A DNA stretch of 13,650 nt from RGIG5612 sp045598285 (lineage in GTDB: Bacteria > Bacillota > Clostridia > Lachnospirales > Lachnospiraceae): contig JAZLLU010000033.1 in assembly GCA_045598285.1 (NCBI GenBank), positions 1 through 13,650 of the forward strand, in the 5' to 3' direction. Of this stretch, positions 1-8,983 are shown piece by piece. How positions within the stretch are numbered: the first letter of the stretch is position 1; every line of letters begins with the position of its first letter. The notes under the pieces were generated by a model. That model was not told the DNA's origin, made no database searches, and worked only from the letters and a program-made list of their open reading frames with translations. The translations under genes and the position numbers were made by a program.

Positions 1-1
1 G

Positions 2-1042
2 CCAATCAAACTAACAACAACTTTTGTTCCAAAGACTAATCCTAAAACGGGAGATAACAATTCTTTATTCTTAATAATTGGAATCATTGTTTTAAGTGGA
101 TCACTTATAGCTGTTTTAATCTTTTCAAAGAAAGCACGCAAAATGTTCTTACCTATAATCTTAGGTTTTGCCCTCGTAGGGGGGGTGCTTGGAACAACAG
201 TTATCAAAACTCAAGCAGGTGAAAGTCAAGAAACAATTGAACCAATAAAAAGTAATGTAAAAGTTGACGGAAAAGATATTGAAGTAAAAAGCTTGGCAAC
301 ATTTACAATAACATCAGTTCCTGAAAAGGGTGATTTAATTATACTCGATGAACAAGAAGCAACAGGGTTAACAAATGTATATAGAGTTCTTAATGTGGAT
401 GGCGCAAAAGCCTTGGTAATGTCGATGTGGAATGTGGCAGGTGTGAGTAAAACATTTGGTGGAGGAGACACAACGAAATTTTACAATTCTGAAGGCACTG
501 AGTATGTGTATGAATTACAACAGTATGCAGGAAGTAATCTTGATACATACTTAAATGGAACGTTTTATGGAACCTTAAGCACTGATATTAAAAACGCAAT
601 AGTACCACAATCAATTGTACAAAAAGCATATGGTAAGACAATTTACCAGCCAGGCAGCGGAACAGAAGGTGTTGATTATTGGAAGGGCACATATGGATTT
701 GATGCTACACCAACAACTTATTATATTACAAATCCAGGATATAGTGCGTCAGTGGAAGGAACAAGAAAAGTATATGCGCTTGAAGTAGAAGATGTAATTA
801 ATTATCTTGGAGAAAACAAAATAAATCCTCAGGCTGTAAACGAGATGTTCTTTAATCAAGAAACTTCAGTTTCTAATTATTGCTGGCTGCGCTCGGCTGA
901 TATTGCCAACTACACTTGTGCTTGGTACGTGGACGGCTACAAAGGTGACCTCGACTACGACAGCAATGGCACAAGTCGCGCCGTTCGCGCGGCTTTCGTG
1001 ATCGATTTAAGCAGGTGTAAATGGACTACATATCAACCGTAA
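2..1042 (+). CDS. Surface protein with DUF6273-like C-terminal domain, 5' end outside window
   Basis: The frame is open from base 2, so the true start lies upstream; 346 codons are visible. An ATG at 143 exists but has no convincing ribosome binding site, so I do not take it as the start. Visible order: a sortase-type signal NPKTGD (residues 13-18), a hydrophobic segment (22-41), a basic stretch SKKARK (42-47), a second hydrophobic segment (48-68), a polar linker, then a domain resembling DUF6273 to the end (features: GSNLDTYLN...FYGTL, KVYALEVEDVINYLG, CWLRSAD, RAVRAAFVIDL). The first signal would normally end a cell-wall protein; here it continues in frame. The last ~130 coding bases differ sharply in composition from the rest (see the variable-region entry). 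The function of the domain is unknown; a surface-exposed ligand-binding role is inferred from the DGR-like tail. A 5' neighbour gene joined by loss of a stop codon is an alternative explanation. Confidence 0.75.
   Translation, partial: PIKLTTTFVPKTNPKTGDNNSLFLIIGIIVLSGSLIAVLIFSKKARKMFLPIILGFALVGGVLGTTVIKTQAGESQETIEPIKSNVKVDGKDIEVKSLATFTITSVPEKGDLIILDEQEATGLTNVYRVLNVDGAKALVMSMWNVAGVSKTFGGGDTTKFYNSEGTEYVYELQQYAGSNLDTYLNGTFYGTLSTDIKNAIVPQSIVQKAYGKTIYQPGSGTEGVDYWKGTYGFDATPTTYYITNPGYSASVEGTRKVYALEVEDVINYLGENKINPQAVNEMFFNQETSVSNYCWLRSADIANYTCAWYVDGYKGDLDYDSNGTSRAVRAAFVIDLSRCKWTTYQP
881..1009 (+). other. Candidate DGR variable repeat (VR) in the 3' end of the surface-protein gene
   Basis: From the CWLR codons to the FVID codons the coding sequence changes character. 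By hand count, bases 881-1000 are about 58% G+C, against about 29% for the 120 bases before. Between 905 and 985 roughly half of the codons are AAC, TAC, GAC, GGC, AGC or CTC, all reachable from AAC by changing only adenines. All four Tyr codons here are TAC, against 3 of 18 in the rest of the gene. Adenine-specific change from an AAC-rich template is the hallmark of diversity-generating retroelements. The G+C-rich tail at about 972-1000 sits where an IMH (initiation of mutagenic homing) element would be. No template repeat or reverse transcriptase is in the window, so the assignment is inferred from codon pattern and position. Confidence 0.5.
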
Positions 1043-1050
1043 ACTGAAGG

Positions 1051-1111
1051 TATGCCTATTTCGCAACGATAGTTATGCTAATAAATAAAAAAAGGTTTTA
1101 TCCTAGGCATA
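1051..1111 (+). repeat. Inverted repeat 3' of the candidate variable region
   Basis: A perfect 8-base inverted repeat, TATGCCTA at 1051-1058 and TAGGCATA at 1104-1111, brackets 45 bases. Inside it is a second stem, ATAAAA (1085-1090) with TTTTAT (1096-1101). GTGG and a run of five T follow the outer stem. It begins eight bases after the surface-protein stop codon. It may be a weak terminator or, if the DGR reading is right, a structure downstream of the homing site; the long loop makes either role uncertain. Confidence 0.45.
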
Positions 1112-1137
1112 GTGGTTTTTAATAAGCAAATAAAATT

Positions 1138-1170
1138 AACGCTCTGTGCAGTTTTGCACAGAGTGTTTTT
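1138..1170 (+). terminator. Rho-independent terminator of the surface-protein gene
   Basis: CTCTGTGC (1142-1149) pairs with GCACAGAG (1156-1163) around a 6-base loop, and the stem can be extended by four weaker pairs at its base. TGTTTTT follows. It separates the surface-protein gene from the asnA operon. Confidence 0.9.
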
Positions 1171-1281
1171 ATGTCGACTTACATCTTAAACTTATATTAT
1201 TTATAGGGTAAGAACCTTTAAAAAATGGTAAAAATATGGTATAAAAAAGTATTAAAGATAAATAAAAAAACATTAGAAAAT

Positions 1282-1287
1282 GAGGCG
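1282..1287 (+). promoter_or_regulatory. Ribosome binding site that fixes the asnA start
   Basis: GAGGCG lies five bases after its GAGG core from ATG 1291. The in-frame ATG at 1225 has no such sequence and would add 22 lysine-rich residues not found in AsnA. Confidence 0.7.
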
Positions 1288-1290
1288 AAA

Positions 1291-2298
1291 ATGAAACTGA
1301 TTATACCTAAAGATTATGATTCAAAATTAAGCGTTAGACAAACCCAAGAAGCAATAAAATTTATTCGTGATAATTTCCAAAAAGAATTTGCCCAGGCAAT
1401 GAATTTGGAGCGTATTTCTGCGCCTCTTTTTGTTGAAAAGAATTCTGGACTTAATGATGATTTAAGTGGAATAGAAAGAAAAGTTTCTTTTGATATAAGT
1501 GGAATTGAAGATAATGAATATGAAATTGTTCAATCCCTTGCTAAATGGAAGAGGATGGCTTTAGGTAAATATGGATTTGAGCCAGGTGAGGGCCTTTATA
1601 CAAACATGAATGCTATAAGACGTGATGAAGAATTAGATAATCTTCATAGCGTTTATGTTGACCAATGGGATTGGGAAAAAGTTATAAACAAAGAAGATAG
1701 AAACATAGAAACCTTGAAAGAAAATGTAAAAACTATTTTCAAGGTTATTAAGAAGATAGAAGAAGATATTGCATCAAAATTTCCAGAAGCAGTTTATAAG
1801 CTTCCAGATGAGATTTTCTTTATCGATTCAGAAGACTTAAGAAAAATGTATCCAAACCTTTCTGCTAAAGAAAGAGAAAATCAAATCTGCAAAGAGAAAA
1901 AAGCTGTTTTTATTATTGGAATTGGAGAAAAGTTAGGAGATGGAAAGCCACATGATGGAAGGGCTCCGGATTATGACGATTGGAGTTTGAATGGTGATAT
2001 TTTGTTTTGGTTTGAACCGCTTGAGTGCGCATTAGAAATTTCTTCGATGGGAATAAGAGTTTCTAAAGAAACTATGCATTCACAGTTAGAAAAGGCTGGT
2101 AAACTAGAAAAAGAAAATCTTCCATTTCACAAGATGATCTTAAACGAGGAACTTCCTTTTACAATTGGCGGAGGAATTGGTCAGTCGCGTCTTTGTATGC
2201 TTTTATTAGGACGTGCACATGTAGGAGAAGTTCAAGCGTCTGTTTGGCCAGAAGATATGTTAAAAAAATGTAAAGAAAACAATATATTCTTGTTATAA
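1291..2298 (+). CDS. asnA: Aspartate-ammonia ligase (asparagine synthetase A)
   Basis: Makes asparagine from aspartate, ammonia and ATP in the cytoplasm, releasing AMP and pyrophosphate. The 335-residue product is close to the ~330 residues usual for AsnA, an enzyme with a class II aminoacyl-tRNA-synthetase fold. Family-typical stretches can be read throughout: VRQTQEAIKFI near the N terminus, SLAKWKRMALG, GEGLYTNMNAIRRDE, LHSVYVDQWDWEKVI, HDGRAPDYDDW, LNGDILFW, SSMGIRV, and the motif-3-like GGGIGQSRLCMLLL with its arginine near the C terminus. I place the start at MKLIIPKDYD, which has a ribosome binding site, and not at the ATG 66 bases upstream. It is first of the tightly packed gene set; addB starts 3 bases after its stop. 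The 120-base gap upstream has only weak promoter candidates, such as TCGACT at 1174-1179 with TATTTA at 1198-1203. Confidence 0.96.
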   Translation: MKLIIPKDYDSKLSVRQTQEAIKFIRDNFQKEFAQAMNLERISAPLFVEKNSGLNDDLSGIERKVSFDISGIEDNEYEIVQSLAKWKRMALGKYGFEPGEGLYTNMNAIRRDEELDNLHSVYVDQWDWEKVINKEDRNIETLKENVKTIFKVIKKIEEDIASKFPEAVYKLPDEIFFIDSEDLRKMYPNLSAKERENQICKEKKAVFIIGIGEKLGDGKPHDGRAPDYDDWSLNGDILFWFEPLECALEISSMGIRVSKETMHSQLEKAGKLEKENLPFHKMILNEELPFTIGGGIGQSRLCMLLLGRAHVGEVQASVWPEDMLKKCKENNIFLL

Positions 2299-2301
2299 AT
2301 T

Positions 2302-5300
2302 ATGTCACTTAAGCTAATTTTAGGAGATACAAACTCCGGAAAATCAAATAAGCTCGTAGAGGAGATGACAAAGGAGGCCGAGAAACAAAACGAACAAAAC
2401 GGCCTTAAGTCTTTAGATACGAAAATTTTTGCTATTGTTCCAGAACAAGCAACTCTTAAAATGCAACAAAGCGTTGTAGCGGCATCAAAAAGTGGTGCTG
2501 TAATGAATATAGACGTTGTAAGTTTTGAAAGACTTGCTTTTGTTGTTTTTGATGAGCTTGGTATTGATATAAATAATATTTTAGATGATACTGGAAAGGC
2601 TTTAGTCTTAAAGAAAGTATTAAATGAAATAAGAGAAGATTTAGTTGTTTATAAAAGCAAAACGCATATGCCTGGCTTTGTAGAAGAGATAAAATCTATT
2701 GTTACTGAGCTAAAACAGTATGATATTGATGATGTTGTTTTGGCTCAAATGCAAGAAAAGGCTAAAGCGGAAAACAACAATCTTTTGTTTAATAAACTTT
2801 CAGATATCCGTTTAATCTATCAAAAATTCAATGAAGAAATTATCGATAAGTTTAAGACTAGCGAAGAAATTTTAGATATCTTTGCTAGCGTTGCACAAAA
2901 GTCAAAAAAGCTTAAAGGTGCTTATCTTTATCTAGATGGTTTTACAGGTTTTACTCCAATACAAAACAAACTTATAGAAAAGCTTTTGCATGTTACGAAA
3001 GATGTAACAATAGCGATTACGCTTCCTAAAGATAAAATTGATGCGAATTGCCCTGAGCATTCTTTGTTCTATTTAAGCAATCAAACTTATCACAAACTTT
3101 TAGAGATTGCTTCTAGATACCCGGATAAGTTTGAAAGTTATTATATGCCTGAAAAAAATAAAGAAGATATAAATGGATATTTGTACAGGGCCGTTTCTCC
3201 AAAAGATGAAGTTATATTTGTTGCAAAAGAAATTTTAAGACTTGTAAAAAATGAGGGATATAGATACAAAGATATTGCTGTTATTACTTCTGACTTAGAA
3301 GGTTATTATTCGCTTATAAAAAATATTTTTGAACAGGCGAATATTTCATGTTTCATCGATTATAAAAATCAAATTATTAAAAATCCGTTGGCTCGCTTTA
3401 CTATGGCTGCATTAGATCTTGTATCTACAAAATTTTCTTTTGACGGTATCTTTGGGCTATTAAAAACTGGATTTTTTGATTTAAGTTTTGATGAAATTTC
3501 ATTGCTTGAAAATTATTGCCTTGAGTTTGGAATAAAAGGAATTAGGGTTTGGAGTAACGATTTTAATAAGAATAGAAAACTTTATGGTAAGGATAAATAT
3601 TTTTGGGATTTAAGAATAATTAATTCTTATAGAAAAAAAGTTTATGAAAGTATAAATAGCTTTTATGCTTCTGTTAATAAGAGTAAGTGCGCAAGAGATT
3701 TTTCTGATGCACTTCTTAAACTTTATAAGAAGAATAATGTTTCGAAAAAAATTGATATCCTAAAAGAAGAGTTTAATAAAGAGGGACTTCTTTCTAACGC
3801 AAAAGAGTATGAGCAAATTTATGAGCTTATGACAGACCTTTTAGAAAAGGTTGCGCTTCTTTTAGCGAATGAAGAGATAACTCTTAAAGATTACGTAAAT
3901 GTAATAGATGGCGGCATTAGAGAAATTAAAATTGGAATTATTCCACCTAGTTTAGATGCACTAACTGTTGGCGACCTTACTAGAACGAGGTTAGATAGTA
4001 TTAAAGCTTTATTCTTTATTGGCGTTAATGATGGAAAGATTCCAATGACACAAAACTCGACTGGAATTTTCACTCAAAAAGAAAGAACTTTCTTAAAACA
4101 AGATTTTGAAATTGCGCCTTCTGTACTAGAAGATTTATATACTCAAAAATTCTATTTGTATATGCTTCTAAATAAGCAAAGCAAAAATCTTTATATTTCT
4201 TATGCAAGTATGAGTGATACAGGCGAAGAGATGGAACCTTCGTTCCTTATTGCGGACTTAGGAGAATTAACGGGCAACTTAAAATTCTTAGATGTGCTTA
4301 AGGCTGGCGAAACATGGCCTAGCTTAGAACTTAACCAATTAGCAAGAACGATTAGAAACAATCCAGACACTTGCATCTTAAAATTTTTTGCTAACGAAGA
4401 ACCTTATAAATTAAAACAAATCATTGATGGTGCTTTATATACAAACAAACAAATGCCATTAGATGAGCAAGTAGCTTTAGATTTGTATGGTGGCGTTTTG
4501 CACGGAAGTGTAAGCAGATATGAAAAGTTTAACGAATGCCCATTTAAGCATTTTATGACATATGGTCTAAGAATAAATAAAAGACCTGAATATAAAATCG
4601 AGGCTTCTGACTTAGGAACTATTTATCATGATGCGCTTGAAAAATATTCTAAGCAGTTAATTGATGAGGGCTTTGACTATAAAAGTGTTAGCGATGATGA
4701 CAGCCACAGGATAATAAATGAATGTGTTGATGAGGCTATTAGTAATACAAAAAGTGATGTTCTTGATAGCGCAGCAAGAAATGAGTTCTTAAAAGAAAGA
4801 ATTAAGGTGGTGGCTCAAAAGACAACTGATGTTCTAAGAGAGCATATAAAACAAGGAGAGTTCGAGCCAGAACTTTTCGAATATAATTTTGTTTGTGATC
4901 TTTCTAATAACGTTCAGTTCAGCGGTAAGATTGACAGAGTTGATATTTATGAAGCAGATGATGTATTCGTAAAAATTATTGACTATAAAACGGGTGAAAA
5001 ACAATTTAGTTCAGAAGATATTTATTTAGGACTTCAACTTCAGCTTGTCGCCTATATGAAGCAAGCAATTGATAGTGTTGCTAAAAAAACAAATAAAAAA
5101 GTAAGACCGGCTGGAGTTTATTATTACAAAATAAATGATAAGTTTATAAGTAGTGATAAAGAGGGGGATAAGAAATTTATGATGCGTGGACTTACTTCTT
5201 GTGAAGAAGGAGTAATTAGTGCGATTGATAACAGTGCAAAAGAAAATGGAAGTAGTAATATCATAGATGTTTCATACAGCAAAACAGGTGAACTTAAGTC

Positions 5301-5562
5301 ATATAGTAAGGTGGCTAATGAAAAAGAGTTTTTATCACTTATGGATTATGTTGATAATGTAATTTTAGATGTAAGCGAAGAAATTAAAAAAGGTAATGTT
5401 GATATCAAACCTTTTGGTAAAAACGAAAATGATAACGCTTGCATTTATTGCGATTATAAAGATGTTTGCAAATTTCAACAGGGCAATTTTGGATGCGATT
5501 GGAAAGAGCGTAGCGATTTAAGCACTAAAGAGATGGAGGATATTTTGTATGGCAGAAGTTAA
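2302..5562 (+). CDS. addB: AddB (RexB) subunit of the AddAB helicase-nuclease
   Basis: Partner of AddA in the ATP-dependent enzyme that unwinds and resects double-strand breaks before RecA loading; it is the Gram-positive counterpart of RecBCD. At 1086 residues it is slightly shorter than typical AddB. The N terminus has a P-loop, GDTNSGKS (residues 8-15). The nuclease domain has SGKIDRVDIY followed by DYKTG (894-898) and the downstream LQLQLVAYM. Four cysteines match the AddB Fe-S cluster pattern: C746 (NECPFKHF), then C1047-x2-C1050-x5-C1056 (ACIYCDYKDVC). The gene begins 3 bases after asnA and no clear Shine-Dalgarno sequence precedes its ATG. A later start would remove the P-loop, so this start is kept and translational coupling to asnA is inferred. 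Its 3' end overlaps addA by 14 bases. Confidence 0.95.
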   Translation: MSLKLILGDTNSGKSNKLVEEMTKEAEKQNEQNGLKSLDTKIFAIVPEQATLKMQQSVVAASKSGAVMNIDVVSFERLAFVVFDELGIDINNILDDTGKALVLKKVLNEIREDLVVYKSKTHMPGFVEEIKSIVTELKQYDIDDVVLAQMQEKAKAENNNLLFNKLSDIRLIYQKFNEEIIDKFKTSEEILDIFASVAQKSKKLKGAYLYLDGFTGFTPIQNKLIEKLLHVTKDVTIAITLPKDKIDANCPEHSLFYLSNQTYHKLLEIASRYPDKFESYYMPEKNKEDINGYLYRAVSPKDEVIFVAKEILRLVKNEGYRYKDIAVITSDLEGYYSLIKNIFEQANISCFIDYKNQIIKNPLARFTMAALDLVSTKFSFDGIFGLLKTGFFDLSFDEISLLENYCLEFGIKGIRVWSNDFNKNRKLYGKDKYFWDLRIINSYRKKVYESINSFYASVNKSKCARDFSDALLKLYKKNNVSKKIDILKEEFNKEGLLSNAKEYEQIYELMTDLLEKVALLLANEEITLKDYVNVIDGGIREIKIGIIPPSLDALTVGDLTRTRLDSIKALFFIGVNDGKIPMTQNSTGIFTQKERTFLKQDFEIAPSVLEDLYTQKFYLYMLLNKQSKNLYISYASMSDTGEEMEPSFLIADLGELTGNLKFLDVLKAGETWPSLELNQLARTIRNNPDTCILKFFANEEPYKLKQIIDGALYTNKQMPLDEQVALDLYGGVLHGSVSRYEKFNECPFKHFMTYGLRINKRPEYKIEASDLGTIYHDALEKYSKQLIDEGFDYKSVSDDDSHRIINECVDEAISNTKSDVLDSAARNEFLKERIKVVAQKTTDVLREHIKQGEFEPELFEYNFVCDLSNNVQFSGKIDRVDIYEADDVFVKIIDYKTGEKQFSSEDIYLGLQLQLVAYMKQAIDSVAKKTNKKVRPAGVYYYKINDKFISSDKEGDKKFMMRGLTSCEEGVISAIDNSAKENGSSNIIDVSYSKTGELKSYSKVANEKEFLSLMDYVDNVILDVSEEIKKGNVDIKPFGKNENDNACIYCDYKDVCKFQQGNFGCDWKERSDLSTKEMEDILYGRS
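5535..5540 (+). promoter_or_regulatory. Ribosome binding site of addA inside addB
   Basis: GGAGGA lies 8 bases before the addA ATG at 5549, within the last codons of addB, so addA is read in a different frame from the same message. Confidence 0.8.
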
Positions 5563-8500
5563 GTTTAATGAAAAACAACTAGAAGCCATAGAAAAAAGAG
5601 ACACAAATATTTTAGTTAGTGCTGCCGCAGGTTCAGGAAAGACTGCGGTATTAGTTGAGCGCGTTATTAGAAAAGTTATAGATGAAAATGTAGATATTGA
5701 TTCGCTTATAATTATGACATTTACTAAAGCGGCTGCTGCTAGTATGCGTGCAAAGATTTATAAGAGAATTAGAGAGGCTTTAGATAAAGACTGTTTAAGC
5801 GCTGAACAAAAGGATAACTTAAAAGTTCAGATGATGAAAATTTACAACGCAAATATTTGCACTATAGACTCTTTGTGCATGAATATCGTTAAGGAAAACT
5901 TCCAGGAAATTGATATAGATCCTTCTTTTAGAATAGCTGATGATGCTGAGATAAACATGATAAAAAAGGATATCTTAGCAAAAATTTTAGAGGATAATTA
6001 TCAAAATCCAACACAAGAGTTTTTAGAATTCGTTGATTCATATACAGAAAAAAATGATTCGAAAATTGAAGATATTATTCTCAAACTTTATGACTATTCG
6101 CAAAGCCATCCAGAACCGATTAGATGGTTAGATACATGTGCCGGCTCATATATCAATGCCAAAAATTTTGGTGAAACGGAAAATGATGATGAAAATCTTT
6201 GGCAAAAAAAATTAAAAAGTATTGTTTTTGATAAGATTTATAGCCTTTTAGTTATGTGCGAAAAAGGAATCGAATTGTGTGGCGAAAATTATGGACCATA
6301 TCTTTTCGAAGAGAATTTTTTAGGCGTGCAAAGAAGCTTATATGACTTAAAAGACTTAAATTTTGATGCTATTGGCGATGAACTTAATAAAATTATTGAT
6401 TCATGGGTTAGTTTATCTGCAAAACGAGATGAAGAAATTGATAAAAATAAAAGAAAAAAAGCCGGCACATTATATGGCAACATCAAAAAAGAAATTATTA
6501 GCCTAAGAGATTGTTTCTTTGATAAAAGTTTAGAAGATAAATATTTGGATATGAGCTCATGCGCAAATATTGCAAAAATGTTAGTTGATATCACAAAACA
6601 ATTTCACAAAGAGTTTTTAGCTGAAAAACAAAATAGATTTATCGCTGATTTTTCTGATGTAGCTCATTTTGCTCTTGACGTTTTAATTAATTATGATGAA
6701 AACGGAAATAGGGTATATAGCAAAATTGCTGATAATATTGCAAAAAATACGAATGAAATAATCGTTGATGAATACCAAGATACAAACCATATGCAAGAGG
6801 CATTAATTGAGGCTTTAAGCGCAGAACGTTTCGGCAGACCAAACGTTTTTATGGTTGGAGATGTAAAGCAAAGCATTTATGGATTTAGGATGGCTTGCCC
6901 AGAACTTTTTAATGAGAAAAGGGAGCTTTATGAAAAAGGAAATGGTGGCGAGCTTATCATTTTAGATAAAAATTATAGAAGCAGAAAAGAAGTCTTAAAT
7001 ATTACTAACTTTATTTTCGAGCAAACTATGATAAAAGATATTGGCGGAATTGATTACTTAAATAATAATCAACTTGTTTTAGGCGCTGAGTTTGATGATT
7101 GTGATGACTTAAAAAGAATTCCAGAAGTTATAATGGTTAATGAACCGAAAAAAACAGGATTGATTTCTTGTGCTTATATAGCAGCAAAGAAGATTGAAGA
7201 ACTTGTACTTGCGGGATTTAATTATTCAGATATTGCAATTATTTCTAGAGGATCTAATAACCCTGAATTAGAAAGAATTTTAGAAGATAGAAATATTCCA
7301 GTTATTAAATCTTCTAATAAAGGTTTCTTCGAAACTTTTGAGGTTCGATTAGCAGTTAATTTATTGCAAGTTATTGATAATCCTTATCAGGATATTCCTA
7401 TGTGCGCAGTTCTTTTAAGCCCACTAGTTGGAATGTGTGCTAATGATTTAGCTATATTGAAAAATAATTTTAAGAATAAAAACTTTAATGTTTATGATGC
7501 CTTAAAAGAAAGCAATGATTTTGGATGGTTTGCTACAAAGATTAACGAATACCATGAAAAGTCTTTATGGATGGATATCCAGGAATTTATCACATACATG
7601 ATGGAAGATTCAGGACTTTATAATATTATTAGTGCTATGCCTAAAGGCGATTCTCGAAAAGCTAATTTAGATTTTATAAAGAGTTTGTGTGCATCTTTTT
7701 CAAAAGGCTCTTTCGTGGGATTGTTTAATTTTATTAGGTATATTGAAGAAATTAAAAAGTCTGATTCTTTTGGACAAGCGCAAGTTGAAGGCAGTGTTGA
7801 CGCTGTACAGATGATGACTATCCATAAATCAAAAGGTTTGGAATTTCCGGTTTGTATTGTTTATGATATTGGGCATATATATAATACAAGAAGTTTATCT
7901 GACTCGATTTTATTAGACAAAGAATTGGGTATGGGTATAGAAAAAAGAGATTTATCGACAAGAATTAAAAGTAACACTCTTTTGATGGAGACTATTAAAT
8001 ATAAATTGAATGTTGATATTTTTGCCGAAGAGATGCGTCTTTTATATGTTGCTATGACCAGGGCTAAGGAAAAACTTATCCTTATTGGATGTCAAATAAA
8101 TATGGATAATAAAATAGCTGACTGGGAAGATGAAAAAGAAAAAAGAGCTAGTAAGTTTAGCAGCGCAGACGTCTTAAGCTGTAATAGTTATTTGTCACTT
8201 ATAGGACAAAGCCTTTGCCATAAAGCGTCCGGGACATGTGCCGAATATCCTTTAAACAAATGGAATATACTTAAAGCTGATGAAGTTGAAATTGAAAGGG
8301 TTGACGAGTTATTAGATAACGCAATAAAGAAGAAGGAAATAGAAGATGCACTTTTAGTTGATGCCAAACCAGCGACATTAACTTTCGATTATCCTTTCGA
8401 AAATGCAACTAAGACACAAGTAAAGGTTACGGCTTCGCAGCTAGAAAATAAGGAAACTAATAGAGAGTTTGATTTAGAAAATAAAAACTTTAAGCCAAAG

Positions 8501-8983
8501 AAGGGCTTAACAGGAGCTCAAAGGGGTAATGCGTATCATAAAGCATTTGAAAAATTTGACTTTGAAAAAAGTGCCAAAGATAATGTAAAATTGTTATTAG
8601 AGGATGGATTTTTAAATGAGGAACAGGTAAAATCTATCAATATAGAAGATTTAGAAAAATTTGCATCATCTTCTTTGGGCCGAAGAATGAAAAAAGCTGA
8701 TGAAGTGGGGAACTTAAGAAGAGAGCAGCAATTTGTTGCAAAATATATTGATGGTAGCGAAAATAGACTCATTCAGGGTATAATTGATGCGTTCTTTGAG
8801 GAAGATGGCGAAATAGTTTTAGTCGATTATAAGACTGACAAAAATACAGACGAAAATTATTTTATTGAAACATATAAACCACAGCAAGATGCGTATGCAG
8901 ATGCTATAGAAAAAGCGACAAATAAAAAGGTTAAAGAGAAGATTCTTTATCTTACAGAAATAGGAAAGGAATTAGTATTATGA
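5549..8983 (+). CDS. addA: AddA (RexA) helicase-nuclease subunit
   Basis: UvrD-type superfamily 1A helicase motor with a RecB-family nuclease; it unwinds DNA ends and cuts one strand, working with AddB. The product is 1144 residues, somewhat shorter than Bacillus AddA but with all helicase motifs: Walker A SAAAGSGKT (24-32), motif Ia IIMTFTKAAA, Walker B IIVDEYQDT (404-412), motif III GDVKQSIYGFR (437-447), motif IV YRSRKEVLNIT, motif V MTIHKSKGLEF (756-766) and motif VI YVAMTRAKEKL (833-843). The nuclease domain is intact: GNAYHKAFEKF with H997, GIIDAFF with D1080, DYKTDK (1093-1098), and QQDAY (1112-1116). Translation starts inside addB, and the stop overlaps the next gene's start as ATGA. 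Stoichiometric coupling with AddB is inferred from the overlap. Confidence 0.96.
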   Translation: MAEVKFNEKQLEAIEKRDTNILVSAAAGSGKTAVLVERVIRKVIDENVDIDSLIIMTFTKAAAASMRAKIYKRIREALDKDCLSAEQKDNLKVQMMKIYNANICTIDSLCMNIVKENFQEIDIDPSFRIADDAEINMIKKDILAKILEDNYQNPTQEFLEFVDSYTEKNDSKIEDIILKLYDYSQSHPEPIRWLDTCAGSYINAKNFGETENDDENLWQKKLKSIVFDKIYSLLVMCEKGIELCGENYGPYLFEENFLGVQRSLYDLKDLNFDAIGDELNKIIDSWVSLSAKRDEEIDKNKRKKAGTLYGNIKKEIISLRDCFFDKSLEDKYLDMSSCANIAKMLVDITKQFHKEFLAEKQNRFIADFSDVAHFALDVLINYDENGNRVYSKIADNIAKNTNEIIVDEYQDTNHMQEALIEALSAERFGRPNVFMVGDVKQSIYGFRMACPELFNEKRELYEKGNGGELIILDKNYRSRKEVLNITNFIFEQTMIKDIGGIDYLNNNQLVLGAEFDDCDDLKRIPEVIMVNEPKKTGLISCAYIAAKKIEELVLAGFNYSDIAIISRGSNNPELERILEDRNIPVIKSSNKGFFETFEVRLAVNLLQVIDNPYQDIPMCAVLLSPLVGMCANDLAILKNNFKNKNFNVYDALKESNDFGWFATKINEYHEKSLWMDIQEFITYMMEDSGLYNIISAMPKGDSRKANLDFIKSLCASFSKGSFVGLFNFIRYIEEIKKSDSFGQAQVEGSVDAVQMMTIHKSKGLEFPVCIVYDIGHIYNTRSLSDSILLDKELGMGIEKRDLSTRIKSNTLLMETIKYKLNVDIFAEEMRLLYVAMTRAKEKLILIGCQINMDNKIADWEDEKEKRASKFSSADVLSCNSYLSLIGQSLCHKASGTCAEYPLNKWNILKADEVEIERVDELLDNAIKKKEIEDALLVDAKPATLTFDYPFENATKTQVKVTASQLENKETNREFDLENKNFKPKKGLTGAQRGNAYHKAFEKFDFEKSAKDNVKLLLEDGFLNEEQVKSINIEDLEKFASSSLGRRMKKADEVGNLRREQQFVAKYIDGSENRLIQGIIDAFFEEDGEIVLVDYKTDKNTDENYFIETYKPQQDAYADAIEKATNKKVKEKILYLTEIGKELVL

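Noticed and set aside
143..205. ATG at 143 as the start of a separate secreted protein
   Set aside because: The frame is open upstream to base 2, and no ribosome binding site precedes this ATG. It remains possible if two genes were fused.
1225..1290. Longer N terminus for AsnA starting at 1225
   Set aside because: It adds 22 lysine-rich residues not seen in the family and has no ribosome binding site; ATG 1291 has one and matches AsnA length.
6289..6594. Minus-strand open frame of 101 codons inside addA
   Set aside because: It lies wholly within a well-supported gene, has no domain or ribosome binding site, and reflects the AT-rich codon use of addA.
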